Part shown: piece after piece, positions 13,960-22,821 of the stretch
Layout of the letters: each line of letters opens with the position of its first letter
Numbering within the stretch: the stretch's first letter is position 1
From: an uncultured Oscillospiraceae bacterium
GTDB lineage: Bacteria > Bacillota > Clostridia > Oscillospirales > Oscillospiraceae
Reading direction: 5' to 3'
DNA length: 24,133 nucleotides
Assembly (NCBI GenBank): GCA_900763675.1
Contig: CAAFLE010000026.1
Span: forward strand, 1 to 24,133
Program-made: the position numbers and the translations under genes
The notes under the pieces: model-generated
The model's input: only the letters and a program-made list of their open reading frames with translations
The model's database searches: none
Told to the model about the DNA's origin: nothing

Positions 13960-14838
13960 ATGAAGAAACATCCTGACGAGCTGAAAATCCTTCAGAACGA
14001 GATCAACGCCGCGCTGGACGGCTTCTTTTGGGAAGACTGTCCGCAGAAAGTGCTTCTGGATGCCATGCGCTACTCGCTTCTTGCGGGAGGCAAGCGCATT
14101 CGCCCGGTGCTGCTTCTGAAATTCTGCGAAGCTGCCGGCGGCGAGCGTTCCGCCGCGCTTCCGGCTGCCTGCGGCATCGAAATGCTCCATACCTACTCGC
14201 TCATCCACGACGATCTTCCGTGCATGGATAACGATGATCTGCGCCGCGGCAAACCAACCTGTCATAAGGTGTTCGGCGAAACAAACGCCGTTCTTGCCGG
14301 AGACGCGCTGCAATCGGCGGCATACGGTGCCGTGCTGTCCTCGCCGGTAGCACCGGAACGGACCGCCGCCATGACGAAAACGCTTGCCTTTGCTGCCGCT
14401 GAGCAGGGAATGTGCGGCGGGCAGTATCTCGATACGAGCAAGGAAGGTCTCCCGGTTACGGAGGACGAGCTTTATGAAATCCACCGGCTGAAAACCGGAG
14501 CGCTGCTTCGCGCCGCGTGTGTAATGGGCGTTCAGTGCGCCGGCGGAACGGCGGAGCAGGTCTCCGCAGCGGAAGATTTCGCAATGAATCTCGGTCTTGC
14601 TTTCCAGATCCGCGATGATGTACTGGATACGATCTCCACCGTGGACGAGCTGGGGAAGCCGATCGGCTCGGACGCTGCGGGAAAAAAGACGACATTTGTT
14701 TCGCTCCTCGGCGTGGAGGAGTGCAGTCGTCTTGTCCATGAGCATACCGAAAAGGCAAAGTCTGCCATCGCCGGACTTTTTTCCGACACGGACTTTCTCT
14801 GCTGGCTTGCCGATGTTCTTGCCGACCGCAGGAAATGA
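13960..14838 (+). CDS. ispA: Polyprenyl synthetase, probable farnesyl diphosphate synthase
   Basis: This 292-residue cytoplasmic prenyltransferase condenses isopentenyl diphosphate with allylic diphosphates. The first aspartate motif DDLPCMDNDD is at residues 84-93, the second near RDDVLD (218-223), with LAGGKRIRPVLLL and KTGALLRAA also visible. The four-residue spacing within the first motif is that of bacterial farnesyl or geranyl diphosphate synthases. Product length cannot be proved from sequence. AAGGA lies shortly before the ATG, which is 4 nt after xseB. The next gene, dxs, makes the precursor of its substrate. Confidence 0.95.
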   Translation: MKKHPDELKILQNEINAALDGFFWEDCPQKVLLDAMRYSLLAGGKRIRPVLLLKFCEAAGGERSAALPAACGIEMLHTYSLIHDDLPCMDNDDLRRGKPTCHKVFGETNAVLAGDALQSAAYGAVLSSPVAPERTAAMTKTLAFAAAEQGMCGGQYLDTSKEGLPVTEDELYEIHRLKTGALLRAACVMGVQCAGGTAEQVSAAEDFAMNLGLAFQIRDDVLDTISTVDELGKPIGSDAAGKKTTFVSLLGVEECSRLVHEHTEKAKSAIAGLFSDTDFLCWLADVLADRRK

Positions 14839-14873
14839 ATATTTCCCGGAAAAAATATGAATATTTTTTGTCA

Positions 14874-14909
14874 AAACACCCTTTGCACTTGTAAAGGGTG
14901 TTTCTTTTT
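14874..14909 (+). terminator. Terminator after ispA
   Basis: Eleven-base arms (14874-14884 and 14893-14903) enclose an 8-nt loop and are followed by TTTCTTTTTG. It ends the asp23-to-ispA operon. The same bases also carry the -35 and spacer of the dxs promoter. Confidence 0.9.
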
Positions 14910-14917
14910 GTTATGAT
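14889..14917 (+). promoter_or_regulatory. Sigma-A promoter of the dxs operon
   Basis: TTGTAA (14889-14894), a 17-nt spacer and TATGAT (14912-14917) with TGT before the -10 make a good extended promoter. The -35 lies in the loop and 3' arm of the terminator. Initiation near 14924 leaves a leader of about 24 nt containing GAGGGGA before the GTG start. Confidence 0.68.
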
Positions 14918-14947
14918 AGATGAGTTAAAAAATGAGGGGATGCATTT

Positions 14948-16819
14948 GTGTTGAACCGAGACGAAAAAAAACTTTTATATAATATAAACAGCAATGCCGA
15001 CCTCCGCGCCGTTCCCGAACGGGACATTCCCGAGCTGTGCCGGGAAATCCGCGAATTTCTGGTGGAAAACGTATCGCGCACGGGCGGACATCTCGCGTCG
15101 AATCTCGGCAGTGTTGAGCTTACCGTTGCGCTCCACCGCGTATATGACCCGATGAAGGACCGCATTCTCTTTGACGTCGGTCATCAGTCGTATGTCCATA
15201 AAATCCTGACGGGACGCCGGGATTCCTTCGATACGCTCCGGCAGATCGACGGTATATCCGGTTTTCCCAAGCCCTGCGAGAGCAACGCCGACCCGTTCCT
15301 TGCCGGTCATGCTTCCGATTCCGTATCGCTTGCCGCCGGTATGGCGCGGGCGCGGACACTCATGCACGGGCAGTATGACGTTGTCGCCGTCGTCGGCGAC
15401 GGCGCGATGACCGGCGGTATGTGCTATGAGGGGCTGAGCGATCTCGGCGCGAGCCGGGAAGCAGCGGTCGTTGTTCTAAACGACAACGGTATGTCCATCA
15501 ACGAGAATGTCGGCGGCGTGGCACGCCTTCTCCGGCGGGCACGGACCCGTCCGGGCTATCTGAGATTCAAGCGTACCTACCGCCGTGTAATGAAACGGTA
15601 TCCGCACGCCTATGAGGAACTGCACCGGCTCAAGGAGCGCATTAAGGCGCACATTCTGCCGTCCGGCATTTTTGACGATCTTGGGTTTTATTATATCGGA
15701 CCTGTGGACGGACACGATGAAAAGGCGCTGGAATCCACGCTGCGCTGGGCGCGGGATCTCCGCCGTCCGGTCGTGGTCCATGTTGTCACCGTAAAGGGAA
15801 AGGGGTATGCTCCGGCGGAAGCCGACCCGCAGACGTATCACGGCGTTGGTACGTTTGATCCCGAGTACGGCGTTGCTGCCGGGTCTGCAAACGATTTTTC
15901 CGCCCAGTTTGGCGCGTCGGCGATTGCTCTCGCCGAAAAAGACCCGACCGTTTGTGCCGTTACGGCGGCGATGGAACACGGCACTGGTCTCTCCGAATTT
16001 GCCCGCCGGTTCCCGCAGAGGTATTTTGAGCTGGGCATTGCGGAGGAACACGCCGCCGCCATGTGCGCTGGTATGGCAAAGCAGGGACTGACGCCGATTT
16101 TTGCCGTGTATTCCACGTTTTTGCAGCGCTCTTACGATATGCTGATCGAAAATATTGGTCTCATGGGGCTGCACGTTGTCCTCGCCGTGGACCGCGCCGG
16201 GCTTGTCGGACAGGACGGCGTGACGCATCAGGGCGCTTTCGACGTTGCTTTTCTCGGCACCGTGCCGAATTTGACGCTGTACGCCCCGGCAAGCTTTCGC
16301 GAGCTGGATTCCATGCTCTCCATCGCCGTGCGCGAAAAGACCGGACCCGTAGCGCTGCGCTATCCTCGCGGCGGCGAAGGCGAATATGCGGACGATCACT
16401 CCCGCGAGGACGCAACCGTATTGCGAGAGGGCGACGACGTTACGATCGTGACATACGGCATTACCGTCAACGCGGCGCTCTCCGCGGCGGCGGAGCTGTC
16501 TAAAAGCGGTATCGAAGCGGAGGTCATCAAGCTCAACCGTCTGCTGCCGCTTGCGCCGGAGCTTGTACGCCAATCGCTTTGCAAAACCGGGCGTCTCGTT
16601 ATGGCGGAGGAAGCCTGCCGTGCCGGCGGCGTCGGGGCGCTGCTTCTGGCGGACGCCGCGGAAAATGGTATCACGCTTCGCGGCGCACGGCGTCTCGACC
16701 TTGGCAGCGGCGTTGTAAAGCACGGCGCGGTCGATGCGCTGCAGCACCGCCTGCATCTTGACGCGGAGGGCATCGCCGCCGCGGCAAAGGAGATTGCATA
16801 TGAAAAAAATCCGGCTTGA
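14948..16819 (+). CDS. dxs: 1-deoxy-D-xylulose-5-phosphate synthase
   Basis: This 623-residue thiamine-diphosphate enzyme condenses pyruvate with glyceraldehyde 3-phosphate, the first step of the MEP isoprenoid route. Cofactor-binding GDGAMTGG starts at residue 150 and NDNGMSINENVGG at 178. The central transketolase domain carries GIAEEHAA, with the catalytic Glu near 366. The C-terminal domain contains GLVGQDGVTHQGAFD and EEACRAGGVG. The start is GTG at 14948, 7 nt after AGGGGA; the ATG at 14940 is out of frame and closes after four codons. The last 20 nt overlap tlyA. Length matches the family (about 620). Confidence 0.97.
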   Translation: MLNRDEKKLLYNINSNADLRAVPERDIPELCREIREFLVENVSRTGGHLASNLGSVELTVALHRVYDPMKDRILFDVGHQSYVHKILTGRRDSFDTLRQIDGISGFPKPCESNADPFLAGHASDSVSLAAGMARARTLMHGQYDVVAVVGDGAMTGGMCYEGLSDLGASREAAVVVLNDNGMSINENVGGVARLLRRARTRPGYLRFKRTYRRVMKRYPHAYEELHRLKERIKAHILPSGIFDDLGFYYIGPVDGHDEKALESTLRWARDLRRPVVVHVVTVKGKGYAPAEADPQTYHGVGTFDPEYGVAAGSANDFSAQFGASAIALAEKDPTVCAVTAAMEHGTGLSEFARRFPQRYFELGIAEEHAAAMCAGMAKQGLTPIFAVYSTFLQRSYDMLIENIGLMGLHVVLAVDRAGLVGQDGVTHQGAFDVAFLGTVPNLTLYAPASFRELDSMLSIAVREKTGPVALRYPRGGEGEYADDHSREDATVLREGDDVTIVTYGITVNAALSAAAELSKSGIEAEVIKLNRLLPLAPELVRQSLCKTGRLVMAEEACRAGGVGALLLADAAENGITLRGARRLDLGSGVVKHGAVDALQHRLHLDAEGIAAAAKEIAYEKNPA

Positions 16820-17612
16820 CCAGCTGATTTTCGATAAAGGGTTTGCCGAAAGCCGTGAACGCGCCAAAGCATATATCATGGCGGGACATATCTATGTAAA
16901 CGGGCAGAAGGAAACAAAGCCGGGGACCTCTGTCGCTGAGGACGCTGCACTTGAAATCCGCGGCGAAACGCTCCCATATGTGAGCCGCGGCGGCTGGAAG
17001 ATTGAAAAGGCGCTGCGTGTTTTTCCGCTGGACGTAAAGGACGCGGTGTGCATCGACTGCGGCGCGTCCACCGGCGGGTTTACCGATGTTCTTTTAAAAA
17101 ACGGCGCGGCGAAGGTCTATTCCGTGGACGTAGGGTACGGGCAGCTCGCGTGGAGTCTGCGCACCGATCCCCGGGTCGTGTGCATGGAGCGGACGAACAT
17201 CCGCTATGTCACGCACGAGCAGATTCCGGAAGAAATGGATATTGCCGTTGCCGATCTCAGCTTTATTTCGCTCCGGCTTGTTCTGCCGGCGATATGCAGT
17301 CTTTTGAAGCCGGGCGCTCCGATGGTCTGCCTTGTGAAGCCGCAGTTTGAAGCAGGCAAGGAAAAGGTCGGGAAAAAAGGCGTTGTACGTGACCCGGCAG
17401 TCCATGCCGAGGTGCTGCGCGAGTTTCTACGGTATGCGCCGGAGTGCGGCTTTGGCGTAAAGGGTCTGGATTTTTCGCCCATCCGCGGTCCCGAGGGCAA
17501 CATTGAATATCTTGCGTGGCTGGAAAAGGGCGCGGCAAGCATCCCGGAATTTGATGTGGAGGCGCTTGTCGCCGCATCGCACGAGATGCACGGAAAGGAC
17601 GTAGAACAATGA
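16800..17612 (+). CDS. tlyA: TlyA-family rRNA 2'-O-methyltransferase (S4 and FtsJ domains)
   Basis: This 270-residue protein has an N-terminal S4 RNA-binding domain (about 1-60; RLDQLIFDKGFAESRERAKA) and an FtsJ-like methyltransferase domain with the S-adenosylmethionine loop CGASTGGFTD (residues 87-96) and the later KPQFE motif. TlyA proteins methylate cytidine 2'-O positions of rRNA; older records call them hemolysins. The ATG at 16800 has AAAGGAGA 6 nt upstream and overlaps dxs by 20 nt. The reading frame stays open upstream only within dxs. Its stop overlaps nadK by 4 nt (ATGA). Confidence 0.95.
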   Translation: MKKIRLDQLIFDKGFAESRERAKAYIMAGHIYVNGQKETKPGTSVAEDAALEIRGETLPYVSRGGWKIEKALRVFPLDVKDAVCIDCGASTGGFTDVLLKNGAAKVYSVDVGYGQLAWSLRTDPRVVCMERTNIRYVTHEQIPEEMDIAVADLSFISLRLVLPAICSLLKPGAPMVCLVKPQFEAGKEKVGKKGVVRDPAVHAEVLREFLRYAPECGFGVKGLDFSPIRGPEGNIEYLAWLEKGAASIPEFDVEALVAASHEMHGKDVEQ

Positions 17613-18469
17613 AAGACGGATACATTCTTCTCTGCCCGAACGCGCATCGCGACCACGGTCTTGAATCGACGCTCGCAATCTCATCGGCGCTTCGGGAGCG
17701 GGGGCATGAGGTGCGTATCGCCCCATTTTTGAGCGATGGGTTGGAAAATACGTGGTCGCCGGACATTCCGACGGAATGCATCACGGACGCCCTGCCCGGA
17801 GCGCGGCTCGTTGTTTCCCTCGGCGGTGACGGTACGATTTTGCAGCTCTCCCGCTATCTTGCCGGATCGGGGATTCCGATTCTTGGCGTCAATCTCGGAA
17901 ACAAGGGCTTTCTTGCCGAGCTGGAGCAGACAGAGACCGACTGCATTCTTGCGGTCGCCGACGGACACTACACCGTTCAGCCCCGCATGATGCTTGATCT
18001 GAAGCTCTTTCGCGGCGGAAAGCTCGTCTACTGCGGCAGTGCGCTCAACGAAGCGGTCGTCCGGGCATCCGTCAGTGTGGTCCGGCTGGAAGCGTTCAGC
18101 GACGGGCGTGAGATCACAGCGTTTTCGGGCGACGGTATGATCGTTGCCACGCCGACCGGTTCCACGGCGTATTCCATGGCGGCGGGCGGTCCGATCGTCG
18201 AACCCTGCGCCAACTGCATCATTCTCACGCCAATCTGTACGTTCCGTCTCGCCGCCCGTTCGTATGTTCTCAAGGAGGACCGGGAAGTATTTATCCGGAC
18301 AATTGATCAGGGGGACAAGGAGGTCATTCTCTCCGTAGACGGCGTTCCCGTACCGTTTTTGGACGGCGACGAGCTGTTGGTTTCGCGCTCGGAAAAAACG
18401 CTTTTGATGGCGCGGGTCAAGGATCGCAGCTTCTTTGATATTGTATTTGAAAAATTAGTCGATAAATGA
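17609..18469 (+). CDS. nadK: NAD kinase
   Basis: This 286-residue enzyme phosphorylates NAD to NADP. The GGDGT motif is at residues 72-76, the NAD-contacting Asn-Glu pair at 147-148 (LNEAVV), and a glycine-rich GDGMIVATPTGSTAYSMAAGG segment follows. These are diagnostic of the family. It is tightly packed between tlyA (ATGA overlap) and argR (16 nt), the standard clostridial order. Confidence 0.96.
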   Translation: MKDGYILLCPNAHRDHGLESTLAISSALRERGHEVRIAPFLSDGLENTWSPDIPTECITDALPGARLVVSLGGDGTILQLSRYLAGSGIPILGVNLGNKGFLAELEQTETDCILAVADGHYTVQPRMMLDLKLFRGGKLVYCGSALNEAVVRASVSVVRLEAFSDGREITAFSGDGMIVATPTGSTAYSMAAGGPIVEPCANCIILTPICTFRLAARSYVLKEDREVFIRTIDQGDKEVILSVDGVPVPFLDGDELLVSRSEKTLLMARVKDRSFFDIVFEKLVDK

Positions 18470-18485
18470 AAGAGGTGATTGCCCC

Positions 18486-18935
18486 GTGAAATCAAAGCGT
18501 CAGGAAGCGATTCTTGCATTGATTCAGGAGCAGAACATTGAAACCCAGAACCAGCTTATTGAAGCGCTGCGTGAACGCGGCGTAAAAAGCACGCAGGCGA
18601 CGCTCTCCCGGGACATCCGCGAGCTTCGTCTCGTAAAGGAGCTTTGCCCCGACGGCGGGTACCGGTATGCCATCCCGTCCCGCGAGGACTCCGGCGACCA
18701 TGTGGACCGGCTGCGGAAGATCTTCCGCGAATGCGTCGTCAGCTTCGATACGGCGCAGCACATCGTCGTTATCCATACGCTCCCCGGTCTTGCGAACGCC
18801 GCAGCGTCCATGCTGGACAATCTCGACGTTCCCAATCTCGTCGGAACACTGGCAGGGGATGATACGGCGTTTCTCGCCATGCGCGACGTGGATACTGCCC
18901 GCGACTTCTGCCGGGAAATTGAGGCAATGCTGTAA
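18486..18935 (+). CDS. argR: Arginine repressor ArgR
   Basis: This 149-residue regulator has an N-terminal winged helix (KSKRQEAILALIQEQNIETQNQLIEAL region, with TQATLSRDIRELRL as recognition part) and a C-terminal arginine-binding hexamer domain containing GTLAGDDTAFLAMRD. It controls arginine synthesis and breakdown genes in response to arginine. None are nearby, so its targets lie elsewhere. The start is GTG with GAGGTGA upstream. Its TAA shares one base with the recN ATG. Placement beside recN and nadK is conserved in Firmicutes. Confidence 0.96.
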   Translation: MKSKRQEAILALIQEQNIETQNQLIEALRERGVKSTQATLSRDIRELRLVKELCPDGGYRYAIPSREDSGDHVDRLRKIFRECVVSFDTAQHIVVIHTLPGLANAAASMLDNLDVPNLVGTLAGDDTAFLAMRDVDTARDFCREIEAML

Positions 18936-20620
18936 TGCTGAAAACACTCCACATTGAAAATATCGCGGTTATCGAGAGCGCCGATGTGGATTTCTCCGCC
19001 GGTTTGAGCGTTCTTACCGGCGAAACGGGCGCCGGTAAGTCCATCATTATCGACTCTCTCAATGCCGTTCTCGGAAACCGCGTGACCCGCGAGCTTGTCC
19101 GCTCCGGGGCGGAACGCGCCGCCGTAACGGCGTCGTTTGAATCTCCGGCAGCAGAGCGCTGGTGCCGGGAAAACGAGATCGACACCGACGATGCCGAGAT
19201 TATTCTCCAGCGCCGCATTTCCGCAGACGGCAAAACCTCAGGGCGTGTGAACGGAGTTCCGGTCACGGCATCGCAGCTTCGTGAGCTGGGGGCGCTGCTG
19301 CTGGACATTCATGGGCAGAACGACGGGCGGCAGCTTCTCGACGAGCGCCGTCACCTTGACTATCTTGACGCTTTCGGCGAATGCAGCGAGAAACTGGCAG
19401 GGTATCGGGAATCCTATACGGCATACCGCGCTCTCGTCCGGGAAGCCGAGCAGCTCTCCATGGACGAGACGGAGAAGCAGCGCCGGGAAGAAAGTCTTCG
19501 ATACCGCATTGAGGAGCTTACCAAGGCGGAGATCCGCCCCGGCGAGGAAGCGGAGCTTACCGAGCGGCGCGACCTTCTCCGCAACAGCGAAAAGCTGACA
19601 GAGCATATCTCCTCTGCGCTTGCCGCGCTCTATGATTCGGACGAGAGCGCCGTGGCACAGTGCGGCGATGCCGAATACAACGTTTCCCGCGCCAGCGCAT
19701 GGAGCGCCGATCTTGCCGAAACGGAGGAGATCATCCGCGGAGCGCGGCTCGCGCTGGAGGACGCTGCCGAGCGTCTGCGCGAAAAGCAGCAGCAGCTCGA
19801 CTTTTCTCCGGACGAGTATGACCGGTTGGAAGAGCGTCTCGCGCAGCTCCGGCGGCTGGAAAAGAAGTATTCCGCCGACGAGGCAGGTCTTGCCGAACTG
19901 CTGACTGACGCGCAGCGACAGCTAGACGAGCTGGAATATGCCGGGGACCGTCTTGCACAGCTTGAAAAGGAGACCGCAAAAGCCTATACTGCCGCGGAAA
20001 AAGCGGCGCAGCGGCTGTCTGAGCAGCGCGAAGCGGCGGCGCGGCGGCTCGAAGAGCGCGTGGTGGAAGAGCTTCGCGATCTCAGTATGCCGTCGGTCCG
20101 ATTTCAGGTCTTGCTCACGCAGCGCAGCGGTGAAAACGCTCTTACAGCCTCCGGTATCGACGATGTGCGCTTTGCCATGTCGGCAAACGCCGGCGAGGCG
20201 CTCGGACCGATCAGCCGCATTGCGTCCGGCGGCGAGCTTTCGCGCATCATGCTCGCTCTGAAAAACGTTTTTGCGGAGAAGGACGGCGTGGACGCGCTGA
20301 TCTTTGACGAGATCGACACCGGCGTATCCGGCGTCGCGGCGCAGCGCGTGGCGGAAAAGCTCGCTGTGCTTGGCAGAACAAAGCAGGTACTCTGCGTTAC
20401 GCATCTCCCGCAGATCGCGGCGATGGCACAGCAGCAGTATCTAGTAGAGAAAGCCGAACGCGGCGGACGTACCTATACGAGTATCCGTCTCCTCGACCGG
20501 GAAGGTCGCCGGCAGGAGCTGGCGCGGCTGAGCGGCGGCGACATGATCACCGACACGCAGCTTGCAAGCGCCGAGGAGCTTCTCTCCCGCGACGAGAAAT
20601 TCCGCCATTCACTGAATTGA
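18935..20620 (+). CDS. recN: DNA repair protein RecN
   Basis: This 561-residue SMC-like ATPase acts early in double-strand-break repair. Walker A GETGAGKS is at residues 29-36. A long coiled coil rich in Glu, Arg and Leu spans about 160-370. The signature IASGGELSR is near 430 and Walker B ALIFDEIDTGVSG near 454. The full length is present, with no break. It starts one base inside the argR stop and is followed by tyrS after 36 nt. Confidence 0.97.
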   Translation: MLKTLHIENIAVIESADVDFSAGLSVLTGETGAGKSIIIDSLNAVLGNRVTRELVRSGAERAAVTASFESPAAERWCRENEIDTDDAEIILQRRISADGKTSGRVNGVPVTASQLRELGALLLDIHGQNDGRQLLDERRHLDYLDAFGECSEKLAGYRESYTAYRALVREAEQLSMDETEKQRREESLRYRIEELTKAEIRPGEEAELTERRDLLRNSEKLTEHISSALAALYDSDESAVAQCGDAEYNVSRASAWSADLAETEEIIRGARLALEDAAERLREKQQQLDFSPDEYDRLEERLAQLRRLEKKYSADEAGLAELLTDAQRQLDELEYAGDRLAQLEKETAKAYTAAEKAAQRLSEQREAAARRLEERVVEELRDLSMPSVRFQVLLTQRSGENALTASGIDDVRFAMSANAGEALGPISRIASGGELSRIMLALKNVFAEKDGVDALIFDEIDTGVSGVAAQRVAEKLAVLGRTKQVLCVTHLPQIAAMAQQQYLVEKAERGGRTYTSIRLLDREGRRQELARLSGGDMITDTQLASAEELLSRDEKFRHSLN

Positions 20621-20656
20621 CAGAAAATCTGTATAAAAGAAAAGGAGAGTATACCC

Positions 20657-21877
20657 ATGCAGATTTATGAGGAGCTTGTCCGGCGCGGACTGATCGCGCA
20701 GGTCACGGACGAGCAGGAGATCCACGATCTTATCAACAACGGAAAAGCGCGTTTCTATATTGGCTTTGACTGCACCGCCGACAGTCTGACCGCCGGTCAC
20801 TTTATGGCGCTCACGCTCATGAAGCGTCTGCAGATGGCGGGCAACCAGCCGGTCGCGCTCATCGGCGGCGGTACCACTATGATCGGCGATCCCTCCGGCA
20901 GAACCGATATGCGCAAAATGCTCACCAAAGCGGACATCGACCACAATGCCGAGTGCTTCCGCCGGCAGATGGAGCGCTTCATCGAATTCGGCGAGGATAA
21001 AGCGATCATGGTCAACAACGCCGACTGGCTGCTTGACCTCAACTATATTGAGCTTCTGCGCGAAGTCGGCACGTACTTCAGCGTCAACAATATGCTCCGC
21101 GCTGAATGCTATAAGCAGCGCATGGAAAAGGGTCTGAGCTTCTTTGAGTTCAACTACATGATCATGCAGAGCTACGACTTCTACCATCTCTTCAAGGAAT
21201 ACGGCTGCAATATGCAGTTCGGCGGCGACGACCAGTGGAGCAATATGCTCGGCGGCACGGAGCTGATCCGCAAAAAGCTCGGCAAGGATGCCTACGCCAT
21301 GACCATCACGCTGCTGACCGACTCGCAGGGCAAGAAGATGGGAAAGACCGCCGGCAACGCCGTCTGGCTCGACCCGAACAAGACCTCGCCCTTTGATTTC
21401 TATCAGTACTGGCGCAATGTGGATGACGCGGACGTTATGAAGTGCGTCCGTATGCTCACGTTCCTCCCGCTGGAGCAGATCGACGAGATGGCGACATGGA
21501 AGGACGCTCAGCTCAACACTGCCAAGGAAATTCTTGCTTACGAGCTTACCAAAATGGTACATGGCGAAGAGGAAGCCGGTGCAGCACAGGAGAAGGCACG
21601 GGCGATTTTCGGCGGCGGCAGTACGGAACACGTGCCGGAATCTGTGATCACGGAAGCCGATCTTGTTGACGGCAAAGCCGACATTATGAGCCTTCTTGTG
21701 ATGAGCGGTCTCTGCGCCTCCCGCAGCGATGCCCGGCGCAACATCCAGCAGGGCGGCGTTCTTTGCGGCGATGAGAAGGTCGCCGATATTGCCAAGTCCT
21801 TTGACGCAGACGAATTGCGCCGCGGTGTTGTCCTGCGCCGCGGAAAGAAAAGCTTCAAGCGCGTCATTTTGAAGTGA
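20657..21877 (+). CDS. tyrS: Tyrosyl-tRNA synthetase
   Basis: This 406-residue class I synthetase attaches tyrosine to tRNA-Tyr. The HIGH-type motif reads TAGH (residues 45-48) and the KMSKS-type motif KMGKT (227-231). GGGTTMIGDPSGR and the tyrosine-site FNYMIMQSYDF are visible, and an S4 domain closes the C-terminus (CASRSDARRNIQQGGV). AAGGAGAG precedes the ATG. The 36-nt gap after recN is far too short for a T-box leader, which often precedes tyrS in Firmicutes, so expression seems tied to the upstream operon. The stop overlaps psuK. Confidence 0.97.
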   Translation: MQIYEELVRRGLIAQVTDEQEIHDLINNGKARFYIGFDCTADSLTAGHFMALTLMKRLQMAGNQPVALIGGGTTMIGDPSGRTDMRKMLTKADIDHNAECFRRQMERFIEFGEDKAIMVNNADWLLDLNYIELLREVGTYFSVNNMLRAECYKQRMEKGLSFFEFNYMIMQSYDFYHLFKEYGCNMQFGGDDQWSNMLGGTELIRKKLGKDAYAMTITLLTDSQGKKMGKTAGNAVWLDPNKTSPFDFYQYWRNVDDADVMKCVRMLTFLPLEQIDEMATWKDAQLNTAKEILAYELTKMVHGEEEAGAAQEKARAIFGGGSTEHVPESVITEADLVDGKADIMSLLVMSGLCASRSDARRNIQQGGVLCGDEKVADIAKSFDADELRRGVVLRRGKKSFKRVILK

Positions 21878-22821
21878 TGGCAGAGGAACAACGCTTTACC
21901 GCCGGTATCGGCGCTGCCAACATGGATCTGCACGGACGCAGCCGCGCCGCGCTGATCCTCCGGGATTCCAATCCCGGCTTTCTGCACACGTCTCCGGGCG
22001 GCGTAACGCGGAACATTCTGGAAAACCTCTCCCGTATGGGAGGAAAAACCGCGCTTTTCTCTGCCGTAGGAAACGATCTCTACGGGCGGGAAATCCTTGC
22101 CTCCGGCGAGGCAGTCGGGATGGATATGTCGCATATGCTGCGCTGCAACGACTGTTCCAGCTCCAGCTATATGGCGATCATTGACCCGGACGGCGATATG
22201 TTCATCGGAATGTCGGATATGCGTATTCTCGAACACATCACGCCCGAATGGCTGGAGGGAAAACGGGACATCCTGCGAAAGGCGGACGCGCTTGTCTGCG
22301 ACCCGTGTCTGACGCCGGAAGCGCTCGAGTGGATTACTTCGGACGCTCTTGCTGGCGTACCGATCTATTCCGATCCGGTTTCCACAACGTATGCCCGGCG
22401 GCTTGCCCCGTTTGCCGGGAAGCTCCACTGCGTCAAGCCGAACGTGCTAGAACTCTCCGCCATGACCGGGCTGGAGATCCGCAGCGACGCAGAAATGGAG
22501 CTTGCCGCCGACCGGCTCCTTGCATCCGGTACGCACCGCGTCGTCGTCAGCATGGGGCAGCGCGGCTGCTATTGGGCGGACCGCACCGGAGAGCGGTTTT
22601 ATGCCGGACTTCGACCGGTGGCGCATATGGTCGATGCGACCGGCGCCGGAGACGCTTTTATGGCAGGTCTCTTATATTCCCATCAACATCGCTTCGCGCC
22701 CCGGAAGGCGGCGCACTGGGCGCTGGCGGCGGGGATCATTGCCGTTACCAGCGCAGGGACCGTCAGTCCCGGGATGAGCGCGGAGCTTGTCAAAAAGATT
22801 CTGGAGGAAAATGAAAAATGA
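21877..22821 (+). CDS. psuK: PfkB-family carbohydrate kinase, probable pseudouridine kinase
   Basis: This 314-residue ribokinase-family enzyme has an N-terminal GIGAANMDLHGRS substrate region, NPGFLHTSPGGVTRNILENLSRMG, and the C-terminal catalytic DATGAGDAFMAGL, with the base Asp259. Adjacent psuG makes pseudouridine 5'-phosphate the probable product: PsuK phosphorylates pseudouridine and PsuG then splits it to uracil and ribose 5-phosphate. The ATG at 21877 shares a base with the tyrS stop (TGATG). A GTG at 21874 is in frame and equally close. No clear Shine-Dalgarno is seen, consistent with translational coupling. Its end overlaps psuG by 4 nt. Confidence 0.88.
   Translation: MAEEQRFTAGIGAANMDLHGRSRAALILRDSNPGFLHTSPGGVTRNILENLSRMGGKTALFSAVGNDLYGREILASGEAVGMDMSHMLRCNDCSSSSYMAIIDPDGDMFIGMSDMRILEHITPEWLEGKRDILRKADALVCDPCLTPEALEWITSDALAGVPIYSDPVSTTYARRLAPFAGKLHCVKPNVLELSAMTGLEIRSDAEMELAADRLLASGTHRVVVSMGQRGCYWADRTGERFYAGLRPVAHMVDATGAGDAFMAGLLYSHQHRFAPRKAAHWALAAGIIAVTSAGTVSPGMSAELVKKILEENEK

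Noticed and set aside
16734..16799. Upstream start for TlyA
   Set aside because: The ATG at 16800 has AAAGGAGA and begins exactly at the conserved S4 domain; the added residues would lie inside dxs.
20617..20637. TTGACA and TATAAA upstream of tyrS as a promoter
   Set aside because: The spacer is only 9 nt, far from the 16-18 nt that sigma-A needs.
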